Below are positions 36,126 through 43,542 of a DNA stretch of 64,000 nucleotides, in pieces; the stretch's first letter is position 1; every line of letters starts with the position of its first letter. This stretch comes from CAWVSB01 sp036960375 (lineage in GTDB: Bacteria; Pseudomonadota; Gammaproteobacteria; Pseudomonadales; CAWVSB01): assembly GCA_036960375.1 (NCBI GenBank), contig JBALVY010000012.1, forward strand, positions 50,473 through 114,472. Direction: 5' to 3'. The position numbers and the translations under genes are program-made. Below the pieces are notes generated by a model, which saw nothing but the letters and a program-made list of their open reading frames with translations, did not search any database and had not been told where the DNA came from.

Positions 36126-37346
36126 ATGAGACGGGTTGTTATCACCGGAATAGGCATTGTGTCCTGTATCGGCAACGACGTTGCCACTGTGACAGATTCA
36201 CTGAAGCTGGGGCGCTCAGGCATCAGCATTAATCCTGAATACCAGGAATTAGGACTGCGCAGCCATGTCTGCGGCAGTGTTGATATCGATTTTAAAGAGC
36301 ACATCGACCGTAAAGTACTACGCTTTATGGGTAACGCTGCAGGTTACTCCTATATTGCCCTGCGTCAGGCAATTGCCGACTCTGGCCTTGATGAAAACGA
36401 TATTTCCAACTTCAAGACCGGGATTATTGCGGGCTCGGGAGGCGCATCTGCGGCCAACATCGTGGAATCAGCCGATATTGTACGGGCAAAGGGCGTCAAG
36501 CGCGTTGGCCCTTACCGCGTCACCCAAACCATGGGATCAACAGTCTCTGCCTGCTTGGCCACGCCATTTAAAATTAAGGGCGTGAATTACTCTATATCAT
36601 CTGCCTGTGCTACCAGCGCACACTGCATTGGTAATGCTTACGAGCTGATCCAACTGGGCAAACAGGACGTGGTATTTGCCGGTGGCGGTGAAGAAGAGCA
36701 CTGGACCCAGGCCGCACTATTTGATGCCATGGGTGCGCTATCTACCAAATACAATGATAACCCTAGTCAGGCGTCTCGTCCCTATGACGCAGACCGCGAT
36801 GGCTTTGTAATAGCCGCCGGTGGTGGCATGCTGGTTGTCGAAGAACTTGAACACGCTAAAGCTCGCGGCGCCAAGATCTATGCCGAATTAGTTGGCTACG
36901 GCGCCACCTCTGACGGCTACGACATGGTTGCTCCCAGTGGTGAAGGTGCAGTTCGCTGTATGCAGCAAGCTATGGCGTCAGTAGAAGGAGAGGTGGATTA
37001 CATCAATGCCCATGGCACGTCTACTCCGGCTGGTGATATGCAGGAATTACGTGCGATAAGACAAGCCTTCGAAGGTAACACCATACCACCTGTCAGCTCT
37101 ACCAAGTCTCTTGCCGGTCACTCTCTGGGTGCCACCAGCGCTCACGAGGCGGTCTTCAGCTTGATCATGATGGAGCATAACTTCATTGCAGCAAGTGCCA
37201 ATATCGGTAACCTCGACGAGGAAGCCGCTGGTATACCTATCGTGCAAAGCCTGCAGGAAAACGTTCAGCTAGATACTATTATGTCTAATAGCTTCGGTTT
37301 CGGCGGCACCAATGCGACTTTGGTATTCCAGAAATATAGCGGCTAA
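36126..37346 (+). CDS. fabB: 3-oxoacyl-ACP synthase I
   Basis: A 406-residue condensing enzyme essential for elongating unsaturated acyl chains. The Cys-His-His triad is seen in SSACATSAHCIG (near residue 163), NAHGTSTPAGD (near 298) and KSLAGHSLGATSA (near 333). AGAGG precedes ATG 36126. It is partner of FabA and is followed by a terminator. Confidence 0.97.
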   Translation: MRRVVITGIGIVSCIGNDVATVTDSLKLGRSGISINPEYQELGLRSHVCGSVDIDFKEHIDRKVLRFMGNAAGYSYIALRQAIADSGLDENDISNFKTGIIAGSGGASAANIVESADIVRAKGVKRVGPYRVTQTMGSTVSACLATPFKIKGVNYSISSACATSAHCIGNAYELIQLGKQDVVFAGGGEEEHWTQAALFDAMGALSTKYNDNPSQASRPYDADRDGFVIAAGGGMLVVEELEHAKARGAKIYAELVGYGATSDGYDMVAPSGEGAVRCMQQAMASVEGEVDYINAHGTSTPAGDMQELRAIRQAFEGNTIPPVSSTKSLAGHSLGATSAHEAVFSLIMMEHNFIAASANIGNLDEEAAGIPIVQSLQENVQLDTIMSNSFGFGGTNATLVFQKYSG

Positions 37347-37370
37347 CTAGCGACATACAGTACTATCTTT

Positions 37371-37396
37371 AAAGCCTCGCTTAGCGGGGCTTTTTT
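37371..37396 (+). terminator. Terminator of fabB
   Basis: A 10-bp stem AAAGCCTCGC/GCGGGGCTTT (one T-G pair), TTA loop, then further Ts; 24 bp after the stop. Confidence 0.88.
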
Positions 37397-37411
37397 GTGG
37401 CTGCTAGATAA

Positions 37412-37452
37412 GCTGGTCGCCTAGAGTATTTAAAGGGCCTGGGCAACGGCCG
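37412..37452 (-). repeat. Truncated one-arm copy beside element 5
   Basis: A 41-bp stretch beginning GCTGGTCGCC and ending GGGCAACGGCCG. It matches, with a gap, the 3' arm plus outside flank of element 5 at 37464-37522. No complementary arm is present, so it cannot form the hairpin. Confidence 0.7.
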
Positions 37453-37488
37453 GAAGACCACAGGCTGGTCGCCTGGTGTATTTAAGCC

Positions 37489-37666
37489 GGAGCAACCGCT
37501 GAACAGCCTTGGGCAACGGCCGCACGCTTGCTGTGCCGTTTTTGCTGATCCAGAGTCCTCGCTGCGCTGCGGGAGGGCAAAGATACTGGATCTAAGGGCG
37601 CAAAAAAGGCACAGCAAGCTAAAACCGCGGCCTGATTGTTGCCCAAGGCTGTTCACCGGATGCTCC
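37489..37666 (-). repeat. Nested inverted-repeat element, copy 5
   Basis: Minus orientation. The outer stem includes an 18-bp perfect part (37639-37656 with 37500-37517) next to AATCA (37634-37638 on the minus strand). The box stem is here GGCCGC/GCGGCC (37627-37632 with 37518-37523) rather than GATCGC/GCGATC: both sides changed together. The inner stem is about 20 bp. The core stem GATCCAG/CTGGATC (37586-37592 with 37547-37553) encloses a longer apex with AGC-GCA-GCGAG. Confidence 0.85.
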
Positions 37667-37769
37667 TCTTATCGAAACAATGGGGGGACGGAGCACTATT
37701 AACTAGAAGAAAAAACTGTTGAAGATCCAAGCGATAGCTAAATTAAACTCCGCCTAGGCACAATAAAGA

Positions 37770-37947
37770 GGTGAGGCTGGCGCTGGGGTTCGGGCAACAA
37801 TCAGATCGCGCGGTAAGTCCGTGTGGCTATTTTTTCGCCCTGAGACCCAGTATCTTTGCCCTACCGCAGCGCAGCGAGGACTCTGGGTCAGAAAAAATAG
37901 CCACACGGACTTGCGATCGTTGCCCGAACCCCAGCGCCAGCCTCACC
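37770..37947 (+). repeat. Nested inverted-repeat element, copy 6
   Basis: Plus orientation and the most regular copy. Outer stem: 29 bp perfect (37770-37798 with 37919-37947). AATCA 37799-37803; box stem GATCGC 37804-37809/GCGATC 37913-37918; unpaired GCGGTA 37810-37815; inner stem 20 bp perfect (37816-37835 with 37892-37911); unpaired CGCCCTGA 37836-37843; core stem GACCCAG 37844-37850/CTGGGTC 37883-37889. Leader AATAAAGAGG before it and trailer CCGGATT after it recur at other copies. Confidence 0.9.
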
Positions 37948-37984
37948 GGATTCACTGCGCAGAATTAATCTTATATGCAGGAGG

Positions 37985-39208
37985 CTAAAACAACCCCTCC
38001 ATGGGTAGCACAGAGATGACTTCACCACGCTCAAAACTCGATCCAACAGGAACAACCGCAAGCGCATTACCCCAGCTGGCAGAGCTCAACACCCCCGAAC
38101 TCTGATTATCGTAACGGCTTACCCAGCTTTGCCCGTTATCATCCTGATATAACCTGGCACGCAAATACTCCTGCCTGCGACCGGCCCGCGGCCAATCGAA
38201 ATCAGCTTGCGCTTGAACGGCCACCGGAGCCACATCCTGCAAACCCTGCAGGCGGAGAATATACGGACGAACCACCAAGCAACTGGTGACAAAGACCGCC
38301 GAAGGATTGCCCGGCAAACCCAGAATAGGCGTATCCAATACCCGACCATAGGCCAGAGGTTTACCCGGCTTAATGGCCAGCTTCCACAAATTCAGCTCAC
38401 CCATCGACTCGACCTGAGCCTTAACGTGATCCTCCTCCCCGACTGATACACCACCAGTGGTCACAATCAAATCACACTCGGTTGCAGCAAGGCGCAGCGC
38501 GTTGGCTGTCACCTCAGCGTCATCGGCGATGATGCCGTAGTCTACCGCTTCCACACCCATCGCCGCCATCATGCCAAGAAGAGTGTAACGATTGGAATTA
38601 AAAATCTGACCTTCTCCCAAAGGCTGACCGGGCTCAATGACTTCATCGCCAGTAGAGATCAAAGCCACTTTGGGGCGACGCCGTACTTTGACCTGCGCCA
38701 AGCCGACCGAGGCCAACACACCGAGTTCCTGAGGACGCAAACGCTGACCCGCTGGCAATACCACATCACCTAGCTGAATATCTTGCGCCTTTGGACGAAT
38801 ATTATTGCCCACTGGGGCTGATTGGAGAAAGATGACGCCATCTGCAGTGGTTTCGGTGTTTTCCTGCATGATAACGGCATCAGCGCCGGGGGGCACCGGT
38901 GCACCGGTAAAGATACGCGCCGCTGTGCCCGGCAGCAACTGTGTACCCACAGCACCCGCAGGAATACGCTGCGAGATGGGCAGTTCAACCGGGCAATTTA
39001 AAACGTCTTCAGCCCGCACCGCAAAACCATCCATCGCCGAATTATCCCACGGTGGAACCGCTACCTGCGCGCTGATCGGCTCGGCCAGTACTCGACCGTA
39101 AGCCTGCGCCAGAGCAACAGATTCCGCTCCGTCTAGCTCCTGACAGTCAGTCAGAACCTGATCAAGAGCCTCATCTATAGGTGTCCACTGGCCATTATTA
39201 GGCGCCAT
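37985..39208 (-). CDS. moeA: Molybdopterin molybdenumtransferase MoeA
   Basis: A 407-residue enzyme inserting molybdate into adenylylated molybdopterin. It contains the MoaB/MogA-like domain with TTGGVSVGEEDHVK and LGLPGNPSAVFV, and the N-terminal region with AVPPWDNSAMDGFAVRAED. It overlaps the moaB gene by 11 bp, showing a cofactor-synthesis operon with moaB upstream. Confidence 0.95.
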   Translation of the reverse strand: MAPNNGQWTPIDEALDQVLTDCQELDGAESVALAQAYGRVLAEPISAQVAVPPWDNSAMDGFAVRAEDVLNCPVELPISQRIPAGAVGTQLLPGTAARIFTGAPVPPGADAVIMQENTETTADGVIFLQSAPVGNNIRPKAQDIQLGDVVLPAGQRLRPQELGVLASVGLAQVKVRRRPKVALISTGDEVIEPGQPLGEGQIFNSNRYTLLGMMAAMGVEAVDYGIIADDAEVTANALRLAATECDLIVTTGGVSVGEEDHVKAQVESMGELNLWKLAIKPGKPLAYGRVLDTPILGLPGNPSAVFVTSCLVVRPYILRLQGLQDVAPVAVQAQADFDWPRAGRRQEYLRARLYQDDNGQSWVSRYDNQSSGVLSSASWGNALAVVPVGSSFERGEVISVLPMEGLF

Positions 39209-39725
39209 GACGCACCTTCAATACGCCGACAAAATTACAAGGTTTGTACTGGCTATCCAGCTGGTCGCGGATAATCCCTTCCCACGCTGTGCGACAGGCA
39301 CCAGTAGAGCCCGGCATGGAAAAAATTACCGTGTTATTAGCCAAACCCGCCACTGCCCTGGATTGAATGGTGGAGCTGCCGATATCCTGATACGAAATTT
39401 GGCGAAACAACTCACCAAAACCATCAACCGACTTATCCAGTAAGGGAATAATTGCCTCTGGCGTAGAATCTCTACCGCTGAAACCGGTACCACCGGTAAT
39501 CAGAACCGCGTCGATTTCATCGTGTGCTATCCAACTGGAAACAACCGCGCGAATGGCATAGATATCATCTTTAACAATCTGTTTGTCTGCCAGTTTATGG
39601 CTAGACTCTTGTAGTGCTTCGGCTAAATATCCACCCGAGGTGTCTGTTGACTCAACGCGGGTATCGGAAACAGTCAGCACGGCCACATTCAGTGGTATCT
39701 GCTGAGCAGAATCTATTCTGGTCAT
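39198..39725 (-). CDS. moaB: Molybdenum cofactor biosynthesis protein B
   Basis: A 175-residue MoaB/Mog-family protein that binds molybdopterin. It has the conserved LTVSDTRVESTDTSGGYLAE start, VLITGGTGFSGRDSTPEA and SMPGSTGACRTAW. In many proteobacteria this protein adenylylates molybdopterin before MoeA acts. It is coupled to moeA by overlap and lies 5 bp from the RmlD-like gene upstream. Confidence 0.94.
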   Translation of the reverse strand: MTRIDSAQQIPLNVAVLTVSDTRVESTDTSGGYLAEALQESSHKLADKQIVKDDIYAIRAVVSSWIAHDEIDAVLITGGTGFSGRDSTPEAIIPLLDKSVDGFGELFRQISYQDIGSSTIQSRAVAGLANNTVIFSMPGSTGACRTAWEGIIRDQLDSQYKPCNFVGVLKVRHGA

Positions 39726-39730
39726 AACTC

Positions 39731-40609
39731 TTACTCTGTAGGATTTTCTTGAAAATATTGACGCATAATGGCTGTAAGCGCAGACCGCCAGGGCCTCTGC
39801 ATGACACCAAAATGCTCTCGAATTCGGTTGCAGGACAATATAGGATATGAAGGCAAATCGTATTGATCAGGATCATCAACCTCAACCAAGTTCAGCGCTG
39901 CTGCGTCAATATGGCCGTATTGCTCTGCCAAACCAACAACAATCTCGACAAACTCACGACTGCTGGTCACCTCCGAACTGCCATAGTGATATATACCTTC
40001 GCACTGCGCACCATAATAAAGTTGCAACAACATAGCGGTAAGCACACGCGCAAAATCGCTAGCCGGAGTAGGCGCTCGCACGCTCTCAGCCTGAAAGTAA
40101 ACATCACCGCCGCGAATCAGCGTATGAATCAATTCATCAAAGGCGCCATGACCTTTTTGCCCAAATAGCCAGCCCACACGCAGCACCAGATTATTCTCCG
40201 ATGCCTGTAATACCCGCTGCTCAAGTTTCAGTAAATCCTTACCCAGAGCAGTGGAGGGCTGAGCCTGCTCCTCTTCGACATAGCCAGCCTTACGTAAACC
40301 CGCAAAAACTCTTGAACTTGAAATATGTATTAAGCGCACATTGCAGCGAGTACATTGGTCTACCAAGCTCTCAATAAAAGGGATGTGTTTGGGGTGTAAC
40401 TCGCGGCTTAGATCAGCCTGCTCGAAAGTAGAGCAATTAATGACAAAATCGAACTGACCCTCGGCAATTTGCGCCAGGGCAGCCTCCGGTTTTGCAATCA
40501 TTGATTCGCCGTGTATCGAGGTTAAATCGATCGCCGGCTCGCGCCCCGCCATCGCAGACTCAAGGGCCACTCCCGTCTGGCCACAGCTGTCCAACAACAA
40601 TACTTTCAC
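39731..40609 (-). CDS. RmlD-like sugar-nucleotide-binding protein, probably inactive
   Basis: A 292-residue short-chain dehydrogenase-type protein similar in order to dTDP-4-dehydrorhamnose reductase. The N-terminal nucleotide loop is present in altered form (LLLDSCGQTGVAL), as is the ISSSRVFAG strand. The catalytic YxxxK is missing: the usual YGxTKxxGE region reads TALGKDLLKLE. It may bind a nucleotide or act as a regulator, as the MAT2B relative does, rather than reduce a sugar. Start GTG 40609 with AGGGTG upstream. It is in front of moaB-moeA. Confidence 0.75.
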   Translation of the reverse strand: MKVLLLDSCGQTGVALESAMAGREPAIDLTSIHGESMIAKPEAALAQIAEGQFDFVINCSTFEQADLSRELHPKHIPFIESLVDQCTRCNVRLIHISSSRVFAGLRKAGYVEEEQAQPSTALGKDLLKLEQRVLQASENNLVLRVGWLFGQKGHGAFDELIHTLIRGGDVYFQAESVRAPTPASDFARVLTAMLLQLYYGAQCEGIYHYGSSEVTSSREFVEIVVGLAEQYGHIDAAALNLVEVDDPDQYDLPSYPILSCNRIREHFGVMQRPWRSALTAIMRQYFQENPTE

Positions 40610-40685
40610 AGATTCACCCTAAGACCATTTCACCTTATACGTTAGCTACAATATAACGAGACATCAAGCCTAATTCACTGGCCAC

Positions 40686-40709
40686 AAAAAAGCCCCAATA
40701 AATGGGGCC
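40686..40709 (-). terminator. Terminator of ssb
   Basis: GGGGC/GCCCC hairpin with a 7-nt loop; on the minus strand it is followed by six Ts, about 33 bp after the ssb stop. Confidence 0.85.
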
Positions 40710-40740
40710 TTCAGAGAGATTCTTAACACTAAGTTATATC

Positions 40741-41247
40741 TTAGAAAGGAATATCATCATCAATGTCATCCATGCCTACTGGCGGCGCAGACGGCGCTTG
40801 CTGCTGAGATCTTTGCTGCTGTGGCGCTCTTTGCTGTTGTTGCTGTTGCTGCGGAGCAGGTGAATAATCCTGATTCATACCTGTGTCACCGCCCTGGCTC
40901 TGCTGAGAGCCACGACTATCTAGCATCTGCATCTCGCCGGCAACAATTTCGGTAGTGTATTTATCCTGACCGCTTTGGTCCTGCCACTTACGCGTACGCA
41001 AGGAACCTTCAACATACACCTTTGAGCCTTTTTTCAAGTACTCACCGGCTATTTCCGCCAGACGATTGAAAAACACCACCCGGTGCCACTCGGTGCGCTC
41101 TTGAGGCTGACCAGTCTGTTTGTCCTTCCATGACTCGCTAGTAGCAATAGTCACATTGGTTACAGCACCACCAGACGGCATATAGCGAGTCTCGGGATCT
41201 TGCCCCAAATTACCCACCAGGATGACTTTGTTTATACCGCGTGCCAT
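40741..41247 (-). CDS. ssb: Single-stranded DNA-binding protein
   Basis: A 168-residue OB-fold protein binding ssDNA as a tetramer. MARGINKVILVGNLGQDPETRY starts the fold; a Gln/Pro-rich linker (QQQQQQQRAPQQQ) leads to the acidic tip MDDIDDDIPF that docks partner proteins. GAGGA precedes the ATG. As in Pseudomonas it is followed upstream by an MFS gene and then divergent uvrA. Confidence 0.97.
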   Translation of the reverse strand: MARGINKVILVGNLGQDPETRYMPSGGAVTNVTIATSESWKDKQTGQPQERTEWHRVVFFNRLAEIAGEYLKKGSKVYVEGSLRTRKWQDQSGQDKYTTEIVAGEMQMLDSRGSQQSQGGDTGMNQDYSPAPQQQQQQQRAPQQQRSQQQAPSAPPVGMDDIDDDIPF

Positions 41248-41321
41248 ATTCTTATCCTCTACAATTTATCGTTTTATTGTGTGCCCCGGGGGCAGTCAGT
41301 TGGATGAGCACTATAACGCAA

Positions 41322-42707
41322 TCAAGTAGCTTCCTCTAGCGAAAACGGCGCCAACGAGGCCGCTTGAAACAGCTTCGGGTCAACTTTTAAATACGCAGTC
41401 GCATCGCCCTCCACTATCATCACATCGGTCACCCCGGGCAAGGCCGGCAAAGACTCGAGTAAATCGGCTGCACTAAAACGCAGACCGTCAAAAAACAGCA
41501 CCACACTGCGAGTATTGTTCGGATATCGCATAGTGGCCGCAGCAGCCAGCCAGACTAGCAGCAGGGCTATAGCCGCAATATAGAGACCCACCGCGCCGAA
41601 AACCATAAGCAGTAAACCGCTAAGACTACCACCCATAAAAATGCCAAGGAATTGACAGGTAGTGTAAACGCCCATAGCTGTGCCGCGTCCGCCGGCAAAA
41701 ACCTGGCGGCTCACCAATGAAGGCAATAGGGCCTCAAGCATATTAAAACCGATAAAAAAAACAAATAACGTGACCAACAGCATGCCGGAAACATTAGAGC
41801 CAAAAACTAATCCTAGCAGCGAAAGAATAAGAATAACGACAGCCGAACAAAAAGCCAGACCTATTTTGCCGCGCTTTTCGCTTATTATCACCAGAGGAAA
41901 CATCGCTATAAAAGACAGCCCAAGAACAGGAACATACACTTTCCAGTGGTCCGACAGCTCAAGGCCTAGCTGATCTCGCAATAGCCCCGGCAACACCATA
42001 AACAGAGCTGTAACGATAAAATGCAAAGTAAAAATACCAAAATTAAGGCGCCACAAACCGGCATCTTTTAATACCTTGCCAAACATCTCTTTCGCTGGAC
42101 TGACTTCGTTGTTCACTCGACGCTGTGGGCTGGGCACCATAAACATCAATACCAACATACCCGCGCCGGCCATCGCAGCAGTGGCCCAGAACAGCCCTGA
42201 CAAACCAAACACATCAGACAAAAAAGGCCCTATCAACAGCGATAGACCGAAAGTAAGCCCAATACTGGCTCCTACAATAGCCATTGCCTTGGAGCGCTGC
42301 TCTTCTCGAGTCAGATCTGCCAGTAAGGCGAGAATAGCACTGGAAACTGCGCCTGCGCCTTGCATTGCTCGCCCAATAATGACGCCATTCACGTCTGTGG
42401 CCAGCGCTGCAACAACACTGCCAATACAGAATATCAGTAGTCCGGCAAGTATGACTGGCTTGCGGCCCCAGCGGTCGGACCAGAAGCCAAAGGGGATTTG
42501 CAGCAGCGCTTGGGTTAGGCCATAAGCGCCCATAGCAAGGCCGGCCTGCATAACGCTGACTTCACCATAGCCTTCCAGCAGTATCACCAGCACTGGCAGC
42601 ACCATGAACAGGCCTAGCATTCGGGTGCTATAGAGCAAACTCAGGGACAGTAATGACTTGCGCTCGGCACTTGTCAGCGCATCATTTTTTATCGCGGGGG
42701 AACCCAT
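41322..42707 (-). CDS. MFS transporter, YajR-like with C-terminal domain
   Basis: A 461-residue major facilitator protein with 12 predicted membrane segments. Motif A is GFWSDRWGRKPVIL (loop 2-3). A C-terminal cytosolic domain of about 65 residues (FFDGLRFSAADLLESLPALPGVTDVMIVEGDATAYLKVD) has the ferredoxin-like pattern found in E. coli YajR. The substrate is unknown; drug or small-molecule export is typical for the group. ATG 42707 is used. The ssb-MFS-uvrA order is conserved in relatives. Confidence 0.88.
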   Translation of the reverse strand: MGSPAIKNDALTSAERKSLLSLSLLYSTRMLGLFMVLPVLVILLEGYGEVSVMQAGLAMGAYGLTQALLQIPFGFWSDRWGRKPVILAGLLIFCIGSVVAALATDVNGVIIGRAMQGAGAVSSAILALLADLTREEQRSKAMAIVGASIGLTFGLSLLIGPFLSDVFGLSGLFWATAAMAGAGMLVLMFMVPSPQRRVNNEVSPAKEMFGKVLKDAGLWRLNFGIFTLHFIVTALFMVLPGLLRDQLGLELSDHWKVYVPVLGLSFIAMFPLVIISEKRGKIGLAFCSAVVILILSLLGLVFGSNVSGMLLVTLFVFFIGFNMLEALLPSLVSRQVFAGGRGTAMGVYTTCQFLGIFMGGSLSGLLLMVFGAVGLYIAAIALLLVWLAAAATMRYPNNTRSVVLFFDGLRFSAADLLESLPALPGVTDVMIVEGDATAYLKVDPKLFQAASLAPFSLEEAT

Positions 42708-42824
42708 CAAGACTCACAATTCGTACGATCACATTAACAAGTGCCTAGTTTAGCATTTATGCCCATGCCATAAAACGCTGTCCTTGCTTTCCATTGCAAT
42801 AAATACTTGTGAGCTCTCAATAAC

Positions 42825-42876
42825 GGGAGGCTTGGTGAAATAACGTCGAGCAGAAGGCTGGCCCTATTGGGCGAAC
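42825..42876 (-). repeat. Truncated one-arm copy beside element 7
   Basis: A 52-bp stretch (GGGAGGCTTGGTG... to ...TTGGGCGAAC) repeating, with substitutions, 42921-42971, that is the 3' arm and outside flank of element 7. It lacks a complementary arm. Confidence 0.75.
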
Positions 42877-42943
42877 GCGCAAGGCTGTCATTACAAGGCG
42901 CGACTACCTAGAGCTAGAGCGGGAAGCCTGGTGAAATTGCGTC

Positions 42944-43109
42944 GAGCTGAAGGCGGAGCTATTGGGCGAACAGCAGTCTGGCTTCTTCTGTGGCGCCGGT
43001 CGCTAAAGAACTCGCGCAAGCGCTCAGACATACTTTAGCTAAAACACCGGCGCCACAGAAGAAGCCAAAGCCGACTGAATAGTTCGCCCAATAGCTCCGC
43101 CTTCAGCTC
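42944..43109 (-). repeat. Nested inverted-repeat element, copy 7
   Basis: Minus orientation. Outer stem 28 bp perfect (43082-43109 with 42944-42971). Unpaired TATTC replaces AATCA; box stem AGTC/GACT; unpaired GGCTTT; inner stem 21 bp perfect (43046-43066 with 42980-43000); unpaired GTTTTA; core stem GCTAAAG/CTTTAGC (43033-43039 with 43002-43008) around TATGTCTGAGCG...CGCGAGTT. Confidence 0.88.
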
Positions 43110-43245
43110 TAAGCCCTGTAGTACTCAGGTAACTAGGGTTCAAAACAAAATTTTCTTTTCACGGACTATTTATCTCCGCCGGTTAAGGAATAGGCTCTTT
43201 CATCAAACAACACATCCCTCCCAGCTAGAACTCCGCACATAAAGA

Positions 43246-43415
43246 GGGAGATGCCCTTGGCGCTGTGACAAATTATTCAACCCGCTTATAACGGCGTCAG
43301 CCGATCCGACGCCTTTAGCTAAAGTATGTTTGAGGGCGAAGCCCGAGTTCTTTAGCGGTCGGAGCGGCGGGCGTCGTTATGGTTGCTATTTGTCACAGCG
43401 CCAAGGGCATCTCCC
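43246..43415 (+). repeat. Nested inverted-repeat element, copy 8
   Basis: Plus orientation. Outer stem 28 bp perfect (43246-43273 with 43388-43415); unpaired TATTC; short box stem CAACC/GGTTG; unpaired CGCTT; inner stem about 22 bp, imperfect; CGCCTTTA; core GCTAAAG 43318-43324/CTTTAGC 43350-43356. The apex is TTTGA-GGGC-GAA-GCCC-GAGTT: the apical stem differs from other copies yet pairs. Leader CACATAAAGAGG, trailer CCGGATTAA. Confidence 0.88.
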
Positions 43416-43509
43416 GGATTAATCACAAAAGAAAGGCAACCAACAACATCCGATCACAAAGATTAGCCGTAAAATAGTTATTAGAGTCCCATCGCAAGCT
43501 GACAAGAGA

Positions 43510-43515
43510 TATAAT
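43510..43515 (+). promoter_or_regulatory. Probable uvrA -10 box
   Basis: Perfect TATAAT, 27 bp upstream of the uvrA start; no convincing -35 hexamer at the usual spacing. Confidence 0.45.
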
Positions 43516-43542
43516 GCATGGTTTTTCACTTCAGAGAGAGTC

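Larger units (their letters stand above)
37397..37984. other. Gene-free gap with two hairpin elements and a truncated copy
   Basis: About 590 bp between convergent fabB and moeA. It holds elements at 37489-37666 (minus) and 37770-37947 (plus), a one-armed partial copy at 37412-37452, and a GGGGGACGGAGCA motif (37683-37695) in the 103-bp spacer. No coding sequence is supported. Confidence 0.8.
42708..43542. other. 835-bp divergent gap with two hairpin elements and a truncated copy
   Basis: Between the divergent MFS and uvrA genes. It contains a partial copy (42825-42876), elements at 42944-43109 (minus) and 43246-43415 (plus), and the uvrA promoter region. I found no LexA box (CTG-N10-CAG) ahead of uvrA and no coding sequence. 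Confidence 0.8.

Noticed and set aside
37771..37968. 65-residue plus-strand frame inside element 6 and similar frames in other elements
   Set aside because: They merely run through the hairpin, have no ribosome site, and the stems differ in sequence between copies, so no protein is conserved.
43416..43542. LexA/SOS box ahead of uvrA
   Set aside because: I searched for CTG-N10-CAG near the promoter and found none, so SOS control is not claimed.
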